From NCBI GenBank assembly GCA_947306365.1, contig CAMZGD010000006.1, forward strand, positions 1 through 64,000: DNA of 64,000 nucleotides, given 5' to 3'. A program made the position numbers and the translations under genes. This stretch comes from an uncultured Bacteroidales bacterium (lineage in GTDB: Bacteria > Bacteroidota > Bacteroidia > Bacteroidales > UBA932). Shown in pieces: positions 25,348-33,304 of the stretch. The notes below the pieces were generated by a model. It was not told the origin of the DNA. It made no database searches and saw nothing but the letters and a program-made list of their open reading frames with translations. Positions within the stretch are counted from its first letter, which is position 1. Every line of letters starts with the position of its first letter.

Positions 25348-26540
25348 ACGCGGCCGGGATAGGTCTCGAGGGCTTTCTCGAGGCAGACGAGGGCGTGGCG
25401 GAGGTCTTCTTCCTTGAGGACGTAGGCCAGGCGGATCTGGTTGCGGCCCAGGCCGGGCGTTGCATAGAAGCCGGCCATCGGGGCGACCATCACGGTCTCG
25501 CCGTTGTAGCTGAATTCCTCGAGAAGCCATTTCGCAAACTTCTCCGCATCGTCGACCGGCAGCTGGGCGGCGGCATAGAAGGCGCCCATCGGACGCGGGG
25601 CGACGACGCCCTTCATTTTCTGCAGGCCGTCGATCAGCACGTCACGGCGATGGATGTACTCGTCGCGGACCGCCTTGAAGTAGGAAGCCGGGGCGTCGAG
25701 CGCACCCTCAGCGGCGATCTGGCCGTAGGAAGGTGAGCAGAGGCGCGCCTGGGCGTAACGCATCACGGCCGCCATCACCTCCTTGTTGCGGGAGACGAGA
25801 TAGCCGATGCGCGCGCCGCAGAGGCTGTAGCGCTTCGACACGGAGTCGAGCAGGATGACGTTCTGCTCCAGGCCGGGGATGTGCATGCAGGAGAAGTGCG
25901 GCGCATCGGTGTAGCAGAATTCGCGGTACACCTCGTCGGCGAAGATGAACAGACCGTATTTCTTCGCAATCTCACCCAGTTCCAGCAGGGATTCCTTCGT
26001 GTAGAGACAGCCCGTCGGGTTGCCCGGGTTGCAGATCACCACGCCCTTGGTCTTCGGGGTGATGCGCTTCTCCACCTCGCTCATCGGCGGAAGGGCGAAG
26101 CCGTCCTCGATATGCGTGGTGATGGGCACCAGCTTCACGTCGTTCTGGAGCGCGAAGGAATTGTAATTGGTATAGAACGGCTCGAACACGATGACCTCGT
26201 CGTCGGGATCGCACGTCACCGAAAGGGCGATCTGCAGCGCCTCGCTGCCGCCGTTGGTGATGTTGATGTCGGCCGCCTCCACATTGATGCCGATGCCCTG
26301 GTAATAGCGCGCCAGTCCCTCGCGCAGCGAATCGTTGCCGCCGCTCTTGGCATACGCCACGACCTTCAGGCCGTTGTTCTTCACGGCGTCAAGCGCCTCC
26401 TTCGGCGACTCGATGTCGGGCTGGCCGATGTTCAGGTGATAGACTTTGATACCCCGTTTCTTGGCGGCGTCCGCGAAGGGGACGAGCTTGCGGATCGGCG
26501 AAGCAGGCATGGCCTGCGCCTTTTTGGAAAGTGTAAGCAT
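25344..26540 (-). CDS. Aspartate aminotransferase family enzyme (class I PLP)
   Basis: 398 aa. Fold type I aminotransferase with NIGQPDIESP, NGGSEALQ, CNPGNPTG (the Asn that contacts PLP), FADEVYREF (Asp to the pyridine N) and the PLP Lys in LDSVSKRYSLCGARIGY; the last Arg of the substrate site is in NQIRLAYV. The Bacteroidales homologues are annotated as aspartate aminotransferase. The gene is 24 nt downstream of dacB, probably in one operon. Confidence 0.92.
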   Translation of the reverse strand: MLTLSKKAQAMPASPIRKLVPFADAAKKRGIKVYHLNIGQPDIESPKEALDAVKNNGLKVVAYAKSGGNDSLREGLARYYQGIGINVEAADINITNGGSEALQIALSVTCDPDDEVIVFEPFYTNYNSFALQNDVKLVPITTHIEDGFALPPMSEVEKRITPKTKGVVICNPGNPTGCLYTKESLLELGEIAKKYGLFIFADEVYREFCYTDAPHFSCMHIPGLEQNVILLDSVSKRYSLCGARIGYLVSRNKEVMAAVMRYAQARLCSPSYGQIAAEGALDAPASYFKAVRDEYIHRRDVLIDGLQKMKGVVAPRPMGAFYAAAQLPVDDAEKFAKWLLEEFSYNGETVMVAPMAGFYATPGLGRNQIRLAYVLKEEDLRHALVCLEKALETYPGRV

Positions 26541-26564
26541 TATCGCGTAGAATTATACTTGTTG

Positions 26565-28058
26565 TTATTGATTGTTGCCATATTTTGCGAGTTCTTCCAG
26601 GAATCCCTCGATCTTGGGCTGCACCCGGCTCGTGGGGCAGTCGTAGTTGTTGACCAGGATCGCGAAGCGGATCAGGCCGCGCTTCGAATCGACGTAGCCC
26701 GCGTAGCAGCGGACACTCGAGAGCGAGCCGCTCTTGGCGTAGATGGTCTTTTTCAGTTCCGGATCGGCTCTCCTGAGTACGTTCAGCAGCGTGCCGGGGC
26801 GGCCGGGGCCCGGGAACGAAGACAGATATTCCGCGAAATCGGGACTCTTGGCCATCATCGCATAGAAACGCGTGAAGAAGCGCGGTGACACGTAGTTCTG
26901 CCGCGACAGGCCGCTGCCGTCGTCCTGCGTATAGCCGTAGGTCGAAACGCCCCGGTCCTGCAGGTACTCCCGGATGACCTGGCTTGCCTGACTGTAGGAG
27001 ACGTTCATCCATTCCCCGCCCGTCTTGCGCTCGAGCAGTTTCTTGCCGACCATCTTGAAGATGGTCTCGGCGAAGAAGTTGTTGCTGATGGTGTTGGTCA
27101 CCTTGACGATGCGGCGGAGTTCCGGCGAGAACGTCTCGGCGAGATAGGTGAAATCCTGCTGCCGGGGAACGGTGTAATCGAAGGCCATCGTCCGGACATC
27201 GGTCACGCCCTTGCTGGCGATGCCCTTTCCGTGCAGGAAAGCCGCGAACTCGGACGCACAGGTGGCGGGACCATATTTATTGGACTGAACCAGTTTCCGC
27301 GGCTTTGCGTCAACGCCGTAAGTACCCACGAACTTGCCGATCGGGGTGATGCTGGAAGCGTAGTATTCGGTATTGTCGCCTTCGCCCCGCTCGCCAGTCG
27401 TCACTTCATTGATATAGGTCATTCCGGGAGCGTAGGGGCCCACAGGCGTGATGCGGGCGGGATCGCCGATCTCCTCCCCCGCCTCGATCTCGAAATAGGT
27501 GAGGTTCTCGCAGAAGGAAAGGCCGGACGTGCCGCTGCCATAGTCGTAGCCGATGTTTCCGTAGGACCAGCTGCCGGGGATGCTCTCTTCCGCGTAGATG
27601 CGGTCGTCGCCAACGATGCTTCCGTCGATGCGGCGGATGCCCGCATCCTTCACCGCCCTGGCCCAGATACCGAAGATGGAATCGACCGGAAAGGCGATCG
27701 TGTCGCGCGAACCGAGCGTCGGGTCGGCGCCGCCCACGATGTAGAGGTTGCCGCGCAGGATGCCGTTCTCGATGCGGCCGTCATAGGCCAGGCGCGTGGA
27801 GAAGCGGTAATCCGGGCCGAGCACCTCGTAGCCCAGGCCGGTGGTGATGGTCTTCATCGTGGAAGCCGTCAGCAGCGGCATGTCGGGATTCCAGGAAGCG
27901 ATCTCGCGGCCGCCGGCGTCGACGGCGCAGATGCCGACCACCGCGTTGATCAGCAGCGAATCGGTCTTCATCTGCTGGTCGATGTACGTCTGGACACGGT
28001 TCTGGCCGTAACTCATCAGCGGAATGAGCAGCACGGCCAGCAGGAAACGCATTTTCAT
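26565..28058 (-). CDS. dacB: D-alanyl-D-alanine carboxypeptidase/endopeptidase (PBP4 type)
   Basis: 497 aa from ATG 28058; the upstream start at 28082 falls inside the -7 box (28080-28087). Signal peptide at about 1-18. The penicillin-binding motifs are STMKTITT (SxxK), SNNFFAE (SxN) and YAKSGSLS (KTG-equivalent), in the spacing of peptidase family S13 with its large insert between the first two. A periplasmic enzyme that trims peptidoglycan peptides. It is divergent from an exported glutamate-racemase-like lipoprotein gene and shares overlapping promoters with it. Confidence 0.93.
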   Translation of the reverse strand: MKMRFLLAVLLIPLMSYGQNRVQTYIDQQMKTDSLLINAVVGICAVDAGGREIASWNPDMPLLTASTMKTITTGLGYEVLGPDYRFSTRLAYDGRIENGILRGNLYIVGGADPTLGSRDTIAFPVDSIFGIWARAVKDAGIRRIDGSIVGDDRIYAEESIPGSWSYGNIGYDYGSGTSGLSFCENLTYFEIEAGEEIGDPARITPVGPYAPGMTYINEVTTGERGEGDNTEYYASSITPIGKFVGTYGVDAKPRKLVQSNKYGPATCASEFAAFLHGKGIASKGVTDVRTMAFDYTVPRQQDFTYLAETFSPELRRIVKVTNTISNNFFAETIFKMVGKKLLERKTGGEWMNVSYSQASQVIREYLQDRGVSTYGYTQDDGSGLSRQNYVSPRFFTRFYAMMAKSPDFAEYLSSFPGPGRPGTLLNVLRRADPELKKTIYAKSGSLSSVRCYAGYVDSKRGLIRFAILVNNYDCPTSRVQPKIEGFLEELAKYGNNQ

Positions 28059-28079
28059 ATCCGATTTCGTAATATCTGA

Positions 28080-28096
28080 CAAAATTAGTAATTTTG
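28080..28096. promoter_or_regulatory. Abutting divergent -7 boxes of dacB and the racemase-like gene
   Basis: Minus-strand TAATTTTG at 28080-28087 (dacB) and plus-strand TAATTTTG at 28089-28096 (racemase-like gene) are identical boxes separated by one base. Polymerase cannot occupy both at once. Confidence 0.7.
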
Positions 28097-28114
28097 CCGT
28101 CTAATACCAAAATT

Positions 28115-29617
28115 ATGCACTGCAGGTTTTCTCAATGCAGCACGCTCCTCGCCCTGGCCATCCTGGTCCTGCTCGCCCCCGGATGCCGCAAGAAAGTGCT
28201 GCCTCCGGACAACTTGGCCGTCGTCAACAAGGCCCTGTACGACACGGCCTCGAATTTCTACGTGGAATTCGACGAGTATCCCGCTGAAATGCGGAACCTT
28301 CCCATCGGCGTGTTCGACTCGGGCACCGGCGGACTGACTGTCCTGGAAAAGCTGCTCAGCCTCGACAACTTCGACAACATCACGGGCGAAAAGGGACGCG
28401 ACAGCATCCTCGACTTCGCCGGCGAACATTTCATCTACCTCGCCGACCAGGCCAACATGCCCTACGGGAACTACAACGCGGAAGAGAACAGCGAATACCT
28501 GCAGGAACTGGTGATCAAGGACGCCCTGTTCCTCCTGGACGACGACTACTTCGCCAACGCCATCGAAGAACGGCCGAGCGGGAAGAAACCCCGCGTGAAG
28601 ATCATCGTGGCGGCCTGCAACACCGCCACCGCCTACGGGCTCGACCTCATCCGCTCGCTCCTCGAGCAGTCCGGGACCGGCGTGAAAGTGATCGGCGCGA
28701 TCGGCGCCGGCGTCCGCGCCACGCTCGACGAACTGGACCTCAAGGGGAACGAAGCCCCCTTCGCCATCGGCGTGCTGGCCACGCCCGGCACCATCGCGAC
28801 AGGCGCCTACGAACAGGCCCTCCGCGCGGAACTCGCCGCCCGGGGCATCAACACCCGCGTCGACATCGTGAATCAGGGCGGCTACGGCTTCGCCGAGGCC
28901 GTCGATTCCGATCCGGACTACGTGAATCCGCTCCTGTTCGCGCCCAGCAGCACCTACCGCGGACCCGCGCTCGGCGAATCCGACGGCAGCATCAAGGAGG
29001 AACTGCTCAAGGCCTACAACTTCGACTTTTCCGAAAACCGGATGCTGGCCCGCAGGAGCCCGGGCGGCGGCTACGCCTCGCTCCAGCTCAACAGCCCCGA
29101 GAACTACGCACGCTTCAGCATGGTATCGCTCCTGGAACGGCACCGGCAGAGCGGCGAAGGCACTCCGATCCGCGCCATCATCCTGGGCTGCACCCACTAT
29201 CCTTTCTACCTCGAAACCCTCAACGAGACCCTGGCCGACCTCAGGGAATACCGCGAGGACGGACGCTACCCCTACCGCGACCTGATCGCCGACGAGATCG
29301 TTTTCATCGACCCGGCCGTCTACACCGCCATCGAGTGCTACAACACCCTCCGGGCCGACGGCAACCTGGCCTACCGCATCACGCCCACCAAAGTCGACGC
29401 CTACATCTCCGTCCCCAGCAACCTCCTCGAAGACAGCTGCCTGACGCCGGAAGGGCTCCTCACTTACGAATTCAAGTACGGGCGCAAGACCGGGACTGAA
29501 GACCAGACCACCAAACAAGTGCCCTTCTCGCTCAGCAACCTGGACCCGAACAACCTGCAGCGGATCCAGGACCTGCTGCCCAACTCGTATGCGCTGATCG
29601 CGCCCTCGCTCAAATAG
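28115..29617 (+). CDS. Glutamate/aspartate racemase-like lipoprotein, exported
   Basis: 500 aa from ATG 28115. The N-terminus has a hydrophobic signal (TLLALAILVLLAPG) and a Cys at about residue 24, so it is predicted to be an envelope lipoprotein. The racemase hallmarks of MurI are all present: GVFDSGTGGLTVL, the first catalytic Cys in AACNTATAYGLD, and the second in ILGCTHYPFYLETL. It is nearly twice the length of cytosolic MurI (about 270 aa), with large inserts, one after the first Cys (DYVNPLLFAPSS region). The gene is divergent from dacB. Either it racemises D/L-Glu outside the cytoplasm or it has taken another role. Confidence 0.85.
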   Translation: MHCRFSQCSTLLALAILVLLAPGCRKKVLPPDNLAVVNKALYDTASNFYVEFDEYPAEMRNLPIGVFDSGTGGLTVLEKLLSLDNFDNITGEKGRDSILDFAGEHFIYLADQANMPYGNYNAEENSEYLQELVIKDALFLLDDDYFANAIEERPSGKKPRVKIIVAACNTATAYGLDLIRSLLEQSGTGVKVIGAIGAGVRATLDELDLKGNEAPFAIGVLATPGTIATGAYEQALRAELAARGINTRVDIVNQGGYGFAEAVDSDPDYVNPLLFAPSSTYRGPALGESDGSIKEELLKAYNFDFSENRMLARRSPGGGYASLQLNSPENYARFSMVSLLERHRQSGEGTPIRAIILGCTHYPFYLETLNETLADLREYREDGRYPYRDLIADEIVFIDPAVYTAIECYNTLRADGNLAYRITPTKVDAYISVPSNLLEDSCLTPEGLLTYEFKYGRKTGTEDQTTKQVPFSLSNLDPNNLQRIQDLLPNSYALIAPSLK

Positions 29618-29622
29618 TCCGG

Positions 29623-30228
29623 ATGTTCAGAGAGACCATTTCGCCCGAAGAGATCGAACCGATGGACCTGGCGGCCTTCCCCGGCAGGATCACCGTCATC
29701 ACCGGCCCGGGGCCTGAACTCGACCACGCCGTCGCGCATCTTTCCGCCCAGCGGTTCATCGGTTTCGACACCGAGACCAAGCCGGTTTTCCAGCCGCACC
29801 AGCCGCGCCACCACACCGCGCTGCTGCAGCTTTCCAGCGAAACGGAAGCCTTCCTGTTCCGTCTCCAGGAACTCGGCCTGCCGAAAGCCGTCGCCGACAT
29901 CATGGCGAACCCCTACATCACCAAGATCGGCGCCGCCGTCGGCGAAGACATCCACGGCCTCCAGCACTACTGCCCGTTCGAACCGCACCGTTTCATGGAC
30001 CTGCAGTCGTTCGGCGCCAACTACGGCATCCAGGAGAAGAGCGTGCGCAAGATGGCCGCCATCATCCTCGGGTGCAAGGTCTCCAAGGCCCAGCAGTGTT
30101 CCAACTGGGAAGCCGACCCGCTGTCGGACGCCCAGCAGCTCTATGCCGCCACCGATGCGTGGATCTGCGTAAAAATGTACAAGGCGCTGCTCGCTTCGCA
30201 GCGGGTGACGCCCGTCAACGGAAAATAA
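29623..30228 (+). CDS. DEDDy 3'-5' exonuclease (RNase D/WRN exonuclease-like)
   Basis: 201 aa single-domain exonuclease. ExoI motif FIGFDTETKP, ExoII-like KIGAAVGEDIHGL (Asp of motif II), and ExoIII YAATDAWICVKMY with the Tyr-x3-Asp of the DEDDy group. There is no HRDC domain, so it is not a full RNase D; small proteins of this type are common in Bacteroidales. The gene is between the racemase-like gene (5 nt) and an rRNA methyltransferase (1 nt), so all are co-transcribed. Confidence 0.92.
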   Translation: MFRETISPEEIEPMDLAAFPGRITVITGPGPELDHAVAHLSAQRFIGFDTETKPVFQPHQPRHHTALLQLSSETEAFLFRLQELGLPKAVADIMANPYITKIGAAVGEDIHGLQHYCPFEPHRFMDLQSFGANYGIQEKSVRKMAAIILGCKVSKAQQCSNWEADPLSDAQQLYAATDAWICVKMYKALLASQRVTPVNGK

Positions 30229-30229
30229 G

Positions 30230-31444
30230 ATGATTACGCGCCTGTATCTCAAGAAAGGCCGGGAATCGTCGCTGCTGCGGTTCCACCCCTGGGTATTCTC
30301 GGGGGCTGTAGGAGGCATCGAGGGACCCGACCCCGCCGAAGGCGACGCCGTCGCCGTGTATTCCACCCGGAAGGAGTTCCTGGGATGGGGCCATTTCCAG
30401 ATCGGCTCGATCGCCGTGCGGATGCTCAGCTTCGCAGACGATATGCCCGCCGGCGGCCCGGACGTCCCATTCTGGACCGCCCGGCTGCAACGCTGTCTCG
30501 ATGCGCGCCGCGCGTTCGGTCTGGCCGGGGCCGCCGGCACGAACTGCTACCGGCTCGTCCACGGCGAAGGCGACGGGCTGCCCGGCCTGGTGATCGACTG
30601 GTACGACGGTGTCTGCGTGCTGCAGGCCCATTCGGCCGGCATGTTCCGCGCCCGGCTCGACCTGGCAGACGCGCTCCGGGCCGTGTACGGCGATGCGCTA
30701 CAGGCCGTGTACGACAAGAGTTCCGGCACCGCGCCTTTCAAGGCGGGCCTCGCGCTGGACGACGGCTATCTCTGGCAGGCCGTCTCCGCCCCCGCCCCCT
30801 GTCCGCGCACCGTCCTGGAAAACGGGCATCGGTTCCTCGTCGACTGGGAAACGGGGCAGAAGACCGGCTTCTTCCTCGACCAGCGGGAGAACCGGGCGCT
30901 GGTGGAAAAGTATGCCCGCGGACGGCGGGTGCTGAACCTGTTCTGCTACACCGGCGGCTTCAGCGTCTATGCCCTGGCCGGGGGTGCTGCCACGGTCGAT
31001 TCCGTGGACAGTTCCGCCCGGGCCGTCGAACTCGTGGAACAGAACATCGCGCTCAATTTCGGGCCCGACGCTCCGCACCGCGCCCTGTGCTGCGACGCCA
31101 TCGATTTCGTGAAGGCCGCTCCGCACGATGGCTATGACCTGATAATCGTCGATCCGCCGGCATTCGCCAAGCATCGCGGCGCCCTGTCGAACGCCCTGCG
31201 CGCCTACCAGCGCCTCAACGCTGCCGCCATCGGCGCCGTCGCCCCAGGCGGACTGGTCTTCACTTTCAGCTGCTCGCAGGTGGTGGACCGCGAGGCCTTC
31301 GCCCTGGCGGTCTTCAGCGCTGCGGCCGAAACCGGACGCTGTGTCCGCATCATCGACCGGCTGAACCAGCCGGCCGACCACGCCGTCAACATCTTCCATC
31401 CGGAAGGGGCCTACCTGAAAGGGCTGGTGCTCTATGTTGAATAA
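30230..31444 (+). CDS. RlmI-like 23S rRNA (cytosine-C5) methyltransferase
   Basis: 404 aa. N-terminal PUA domain (YLKKGRESSLLRFHPWVFSG at residues 5-24), an RMT linker domain, and a Rossmann methyltransferase with TGFFLDQRENR, VLNLFCYTGGFSVYALAGGA (motif I), the motif IV DPPAFAK, and CSQVVDREAF near the end. RlmI makes m5C1962 in 23S rRNA. The Cys in FSCSQV is the nucleophile region. Overlaps the next gene by 11 bp. Confidence 0.93.
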   Translation: MITRLYLKKGRESSLLRFHPWVFSGAVGGIEGPDPAEGDAVAVYSTRKEFLGWGHFQIGSIAVRMLSFADDMPAGGPDVPFWTARLQRCLDARRAFGLAGAAGTNCYRLVHGEGDGLPGLVIDWYDGVCVLQAHSAGMFRARLDLADALRAVYGDALQAVYDKSSGTAPFKAGLALDDGYLWQAVSAPAPCPRTVLENGHRFLVDWETGQKTGFFLDQRENRALVEKYARGRRVLNLFCYTGGFSVYALAGGAATVDSVDSSARAVELVEQNIALNFGPDAPHRALCCDAIDFVKAAPHDGYDLIIVDPPAFAKHRGALSNALRAYQRLNAAAIGAVAPGGLVFTFSCSQVVDREAFALAVFSAAAETGRCVRIIDRLNQPADHAVNIFHPEGAYLKGLVLYVE

Positions 31445-32855
31445 TCCGTTCTGTTACACGCCGCGTCCCGCCATCGTCGAGGCGGCCCGTTCCCTGGCCG
31501 CGCACATCGACGCTACGCCGTCGCTGCGGGCGCTGTTTGCCGAAGGCAAAATGCTGGGGGTGCTTGAAGTCGTCGATGAACGAGTCGATGAGCAGGCCTC
31601 TGCCCCGGGCGCAACTGGAACCACGCGTGTCTGCGAGCACTCGACACGCGTGAACCGCAGTTGCTGCACCAGGCCCGCGCACGGCCCGCTCATCGAAAAC
31701 CGACAGTTCTTATTTGCTTTTTCGGGATTGGCCGGCGGCAGCGCCTTTGTGGAAGGGTTCGTGCCGCCGATCTTCGCGTGGAAGCCGGAAGACATCGTCG
31801 GCTCTTCGCCCGAGGAATCGCGCCGGCTGCAGGAATGGTTGTTCGACCAGTACGTCGTGCTGAACGGCCGCGGCGAACGCTGTTCCATCCGGCAGATCTT
31901 CGCAGACCGCGGTCTGGTTCCGCCCGGCGGAACCGGCGACTGCGCCGCGCCAAAGCTCCTGCAATACGCGCTCCTGCACGGCTTGCGCCCGGTGTCGATC
32001 GGCGAATTCTGGTACGGTGCCTCCCCCGCCCGCGAGGTGCGGCGCGCCGGCGCCTTCTATCCCGCCTGCACCGGCAAATGCGGGCCGCTGCTCGGTTATA
32101 TGCTGCAAGGGCTGGACGTCGAGCCGAATCCGCTGGAAAGCGATGCCCACTGGTCGCTGTCCGATCCCGTGGTATGTTACGAGGACGATACGCTGGTCGT
32201 GGTCGAGAAGCCGGCCGGGATGCTGGCCGTTCCCGGACGGCCAGTTCCGGGCGTAGCGCCCCGCAAGTCCCTGCAGGACTGGCTGACAGCCTATTGCGGC
32301 ACGGCCGTATTCAGCTGTCACCGGCTCGATATGGACACCTCGGGCCTGATGGTCTTTGCCAAGACACCTGCCGCCCAGGCCTTTCTGCAACAGCAGTTCG
32401 AACGGCGCGAAGTGTCGAAGGCCTATCTGGCGCGGGTCGTGGCCGATGACGGAATGGCGGTCGGCCGGCCGCTTGCCATCGGAGACCGCGGCAAGATTTC
32501 GCTCCCGCTGGCGCCCGACTGGTACGACCGGCCGCGGCAGCAGGTCGATCCCGAACACGGGAAACCCGCCGTCACGGAATACGAAGTGCTGCAGGTTCTG
32601 CCGGAGGGCGAAGCGCTCCTGCGGCTGATCCCCCACACCGGCCGTACCCACCAGCTCCGCGTCCACTGCGCCCACACCGCCGGCCTGGGCCGTCCCATCT
32701 TCGGCGACCGGCTCTACGGCGGGCTGCCGGCCGAAAGGCTGATGCTCCACGCATCGTACCTGAGCTTCCGCCACCCCGGCGACAACCGCCGCCTGACCTT
32801 CACGTCCGAGCCGCAAAATAAATTTGCATATCAAAAAAAATCCCTATCTTTGTAG
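31434..32855 (+). CDS. RluA-family pseudouridine synthase with long N-terminal domain
   Basis: 473 aa. The C-terminal half is a pseudouridine synthase: VVVEKPAGMLAVPG, HRLDMDTSGLMVF with the catalytic Asp, and GRTHQLRVHCAH. The N-terminal half (about 1-240) is the extension found in RluA-like proteins of Bacteroidota and gammaproteobacteria (YDPPFF subgroup). Residues about 48-90 look foreign to the family, and the DNA there holds a long palindrome (31611-31664). The 3' end overlaps the tRNA-Cys promoter. Confidence 0.88.
   Translation: MLNNPFCYTPRPAIVEAARSLAAHIDATPSLRALFAEGKMLGVLEVVDERVDEQASAPGATGTTRVCEHSTRVNRSCCTRPAHGPLIENRQFLFAFSGLAGGSAFVEGFVPPIFAWKPEDIVGSSPEESRRLQEWLFDQYVVLNGRGERCSIRQIFADRGLVPPGGTGDCAAPKLLQYALLHGLRPVSIGEFWYGASPAREVRRAGAFYPACTGKCGPLLGYMLQGLDVEPNPLESDAHWSLSDPVVCYEDDTLVVVEKPAGMLAVPGRPVPGVAPRKSLQDWLTAYCGTAVFSCHRLDMDTSGLMVFAKTPAAQAFLQQQFERREVSKAYLARVVADDGMAVGRPLAIGDRGKISLPLAPDWYDRPRQQVDPEHGKPAVTEYEVLQVLPEGEALLRLIPHTGRTHQLRVHCAHTAGLGRPIFGDRLYGGLPAERLMLHASYLSFRHPGDNRRLTFTSEPQNKFAYQKKSLSL
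31611..31664 (+). repeat. Palindromic element inside the RluA-family coding region
   Basis: Outer arms GCAACTG (31611-31617) and CAGTTGC (31658-31664) and inner arms ACGCGTGTC (31623-31631) and GACACGCGT (31643-31651) pair perfectly, with an 11-nt loop. It is read in frame as part of the protein (about residues 60-77). Confidence 0.8.
32823..32852 (+). promoter_or_regulatory. tRNA-Cys promoter
   Basis: -33 TTTG at 32823-32826 and -7 TATCTTTG at 32845-32852 with an 18-bp spacer, inside the end of the preceding coding region. The tRNA begins 10 nt after the -7 box. Confidence 0.8.
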
Positions 32856-32862
32856 TCCCTTT

Positions 32863-32933
32863 GGTGCCTGGGCCGGGAGGTTAGGCGCTGGTCTGCAAAA
32901 CCAGTTAGAGCAGTTCAATTCTGCTAGGCACCT
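32863..32933 (+). tRNA. tRNA-Cys (anticodon GCA)
   Basis: Acceptor stem GGTGCCT (32863-32869) pairs with AGGCACC (32926-32932), discriminator U at 32933 as expected for tRNA-Cys. Anticodon stem CTGGT/ACCAG with loop CTGCAAA gives GCA. CCA is not encoded. It is the last core feature before the accessory island. Confidence 0.96.
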
Positions 32934-32934
32934 C

Positions 32935-32978
32935 AAAATAAAAGCGAAGCCCCAAAGGCTTCGCTTTTATTTTGGGTG
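32935..32978 (+). terminator. tRNA-Cys terminator
   Basis: Hairpin with arms AAAATAAAAGCGAAGCC and GGCTTCGCTTTTATTTT around a 5-nt loop, a near-perfect 17-bp stem with A-rich and T-rich ends, so it can end transcription on both strands. Confidence 0.85.
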
Positions 32979-33030
32979 CCTGAGGGCACCGTTTCTACTG
33001 GGGGCACAGCCCCCAGACCCCTCGTGCCGT

Positions 33031-33158
33031 TCCTTCTTCTGTCACGACAGGATCGTAGACTCACTGTGGATCCTGTCGTGACGTGTTTTTGGGCGAAGAC
33101 CCCTGTTTTCATGCCGCGACAGGATTGACAACCTGTCCAGCGTCCTGTCGTGACAAAA
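33031..33158 (+). repeat. Double-hairpin repeat, left copy, at island edge
   Basis: 128 bp, about 87% identical by eye to the reverse complement of 56396-56523. It is made of two hairpins with like ends: 33041-33082 (GTCACGACAGGATC ... GATCCTGTCGTGAC) and 33113-33154 (GCCGCGACAGGA ... TCCTGTCGTGAC), joined by a T-rich linker with GGGCGAAGACCCC. This resembles REP/BIME-type doublets. Confidence 0.9.
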
Positions 33159-33254
33159 TTTCATCCGGATCGGAGATGCGCTTCAGCCGGATTTAATAAA
33201 TCGTCATTACAAAAAAAGGAATAATCAATAATTGGCAAAAGTCTTTATTTTAAT

Positions 33255-33262
33255 TATTTTTG
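33255..33262 (+). promoter_or_regulatory. -7 box of the hydrolase gene
   Basis: TATTTTTG at 33255-33262, with TTGG 19 bp upstream. Its place excludes the in-frame TTG at 33260 as a start codon. Confidence 0.6.
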
Positions 33263-33304
33263 GACGAATTATCAACTCGGAAGCTTGTTGATGGAAGCGA
33301 GGAA

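Larger units (their letters stand above)
32979..33304. other. Intergenic left edge of the accessory island
   Basis: No coding capacity. It has a GC hairpin (GGGGGC/GCCCCC around 33000-33013), the double-hairpin repeat at 33031-33158, a second small GC palindrome (TCCGG repeats at 33163-33195), and then the AT-rich promoter region of the hydrolase gene. GC content drops sharply at about 33195. No integrase gene and no copy of the tRNA-Cys 3' end was found at the other edge. Confidence 0.6.

Noticed and set aside
32995..33020. Relic of the 7377/8907 repeat at the island edge
   Set aside because: Only the GC hairpin GGGGGC/GCCCCC is alike; the flanking conserved parts are missing, so it is probably an unrelated hairpin.
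32863..33158. tRNA-Cys as the integration site of the island
   Set aside because: No direct repeat of the tRNA 3' end near 56.4 kb and no integrase gene; the bounding sequences are inverted repeats instead.
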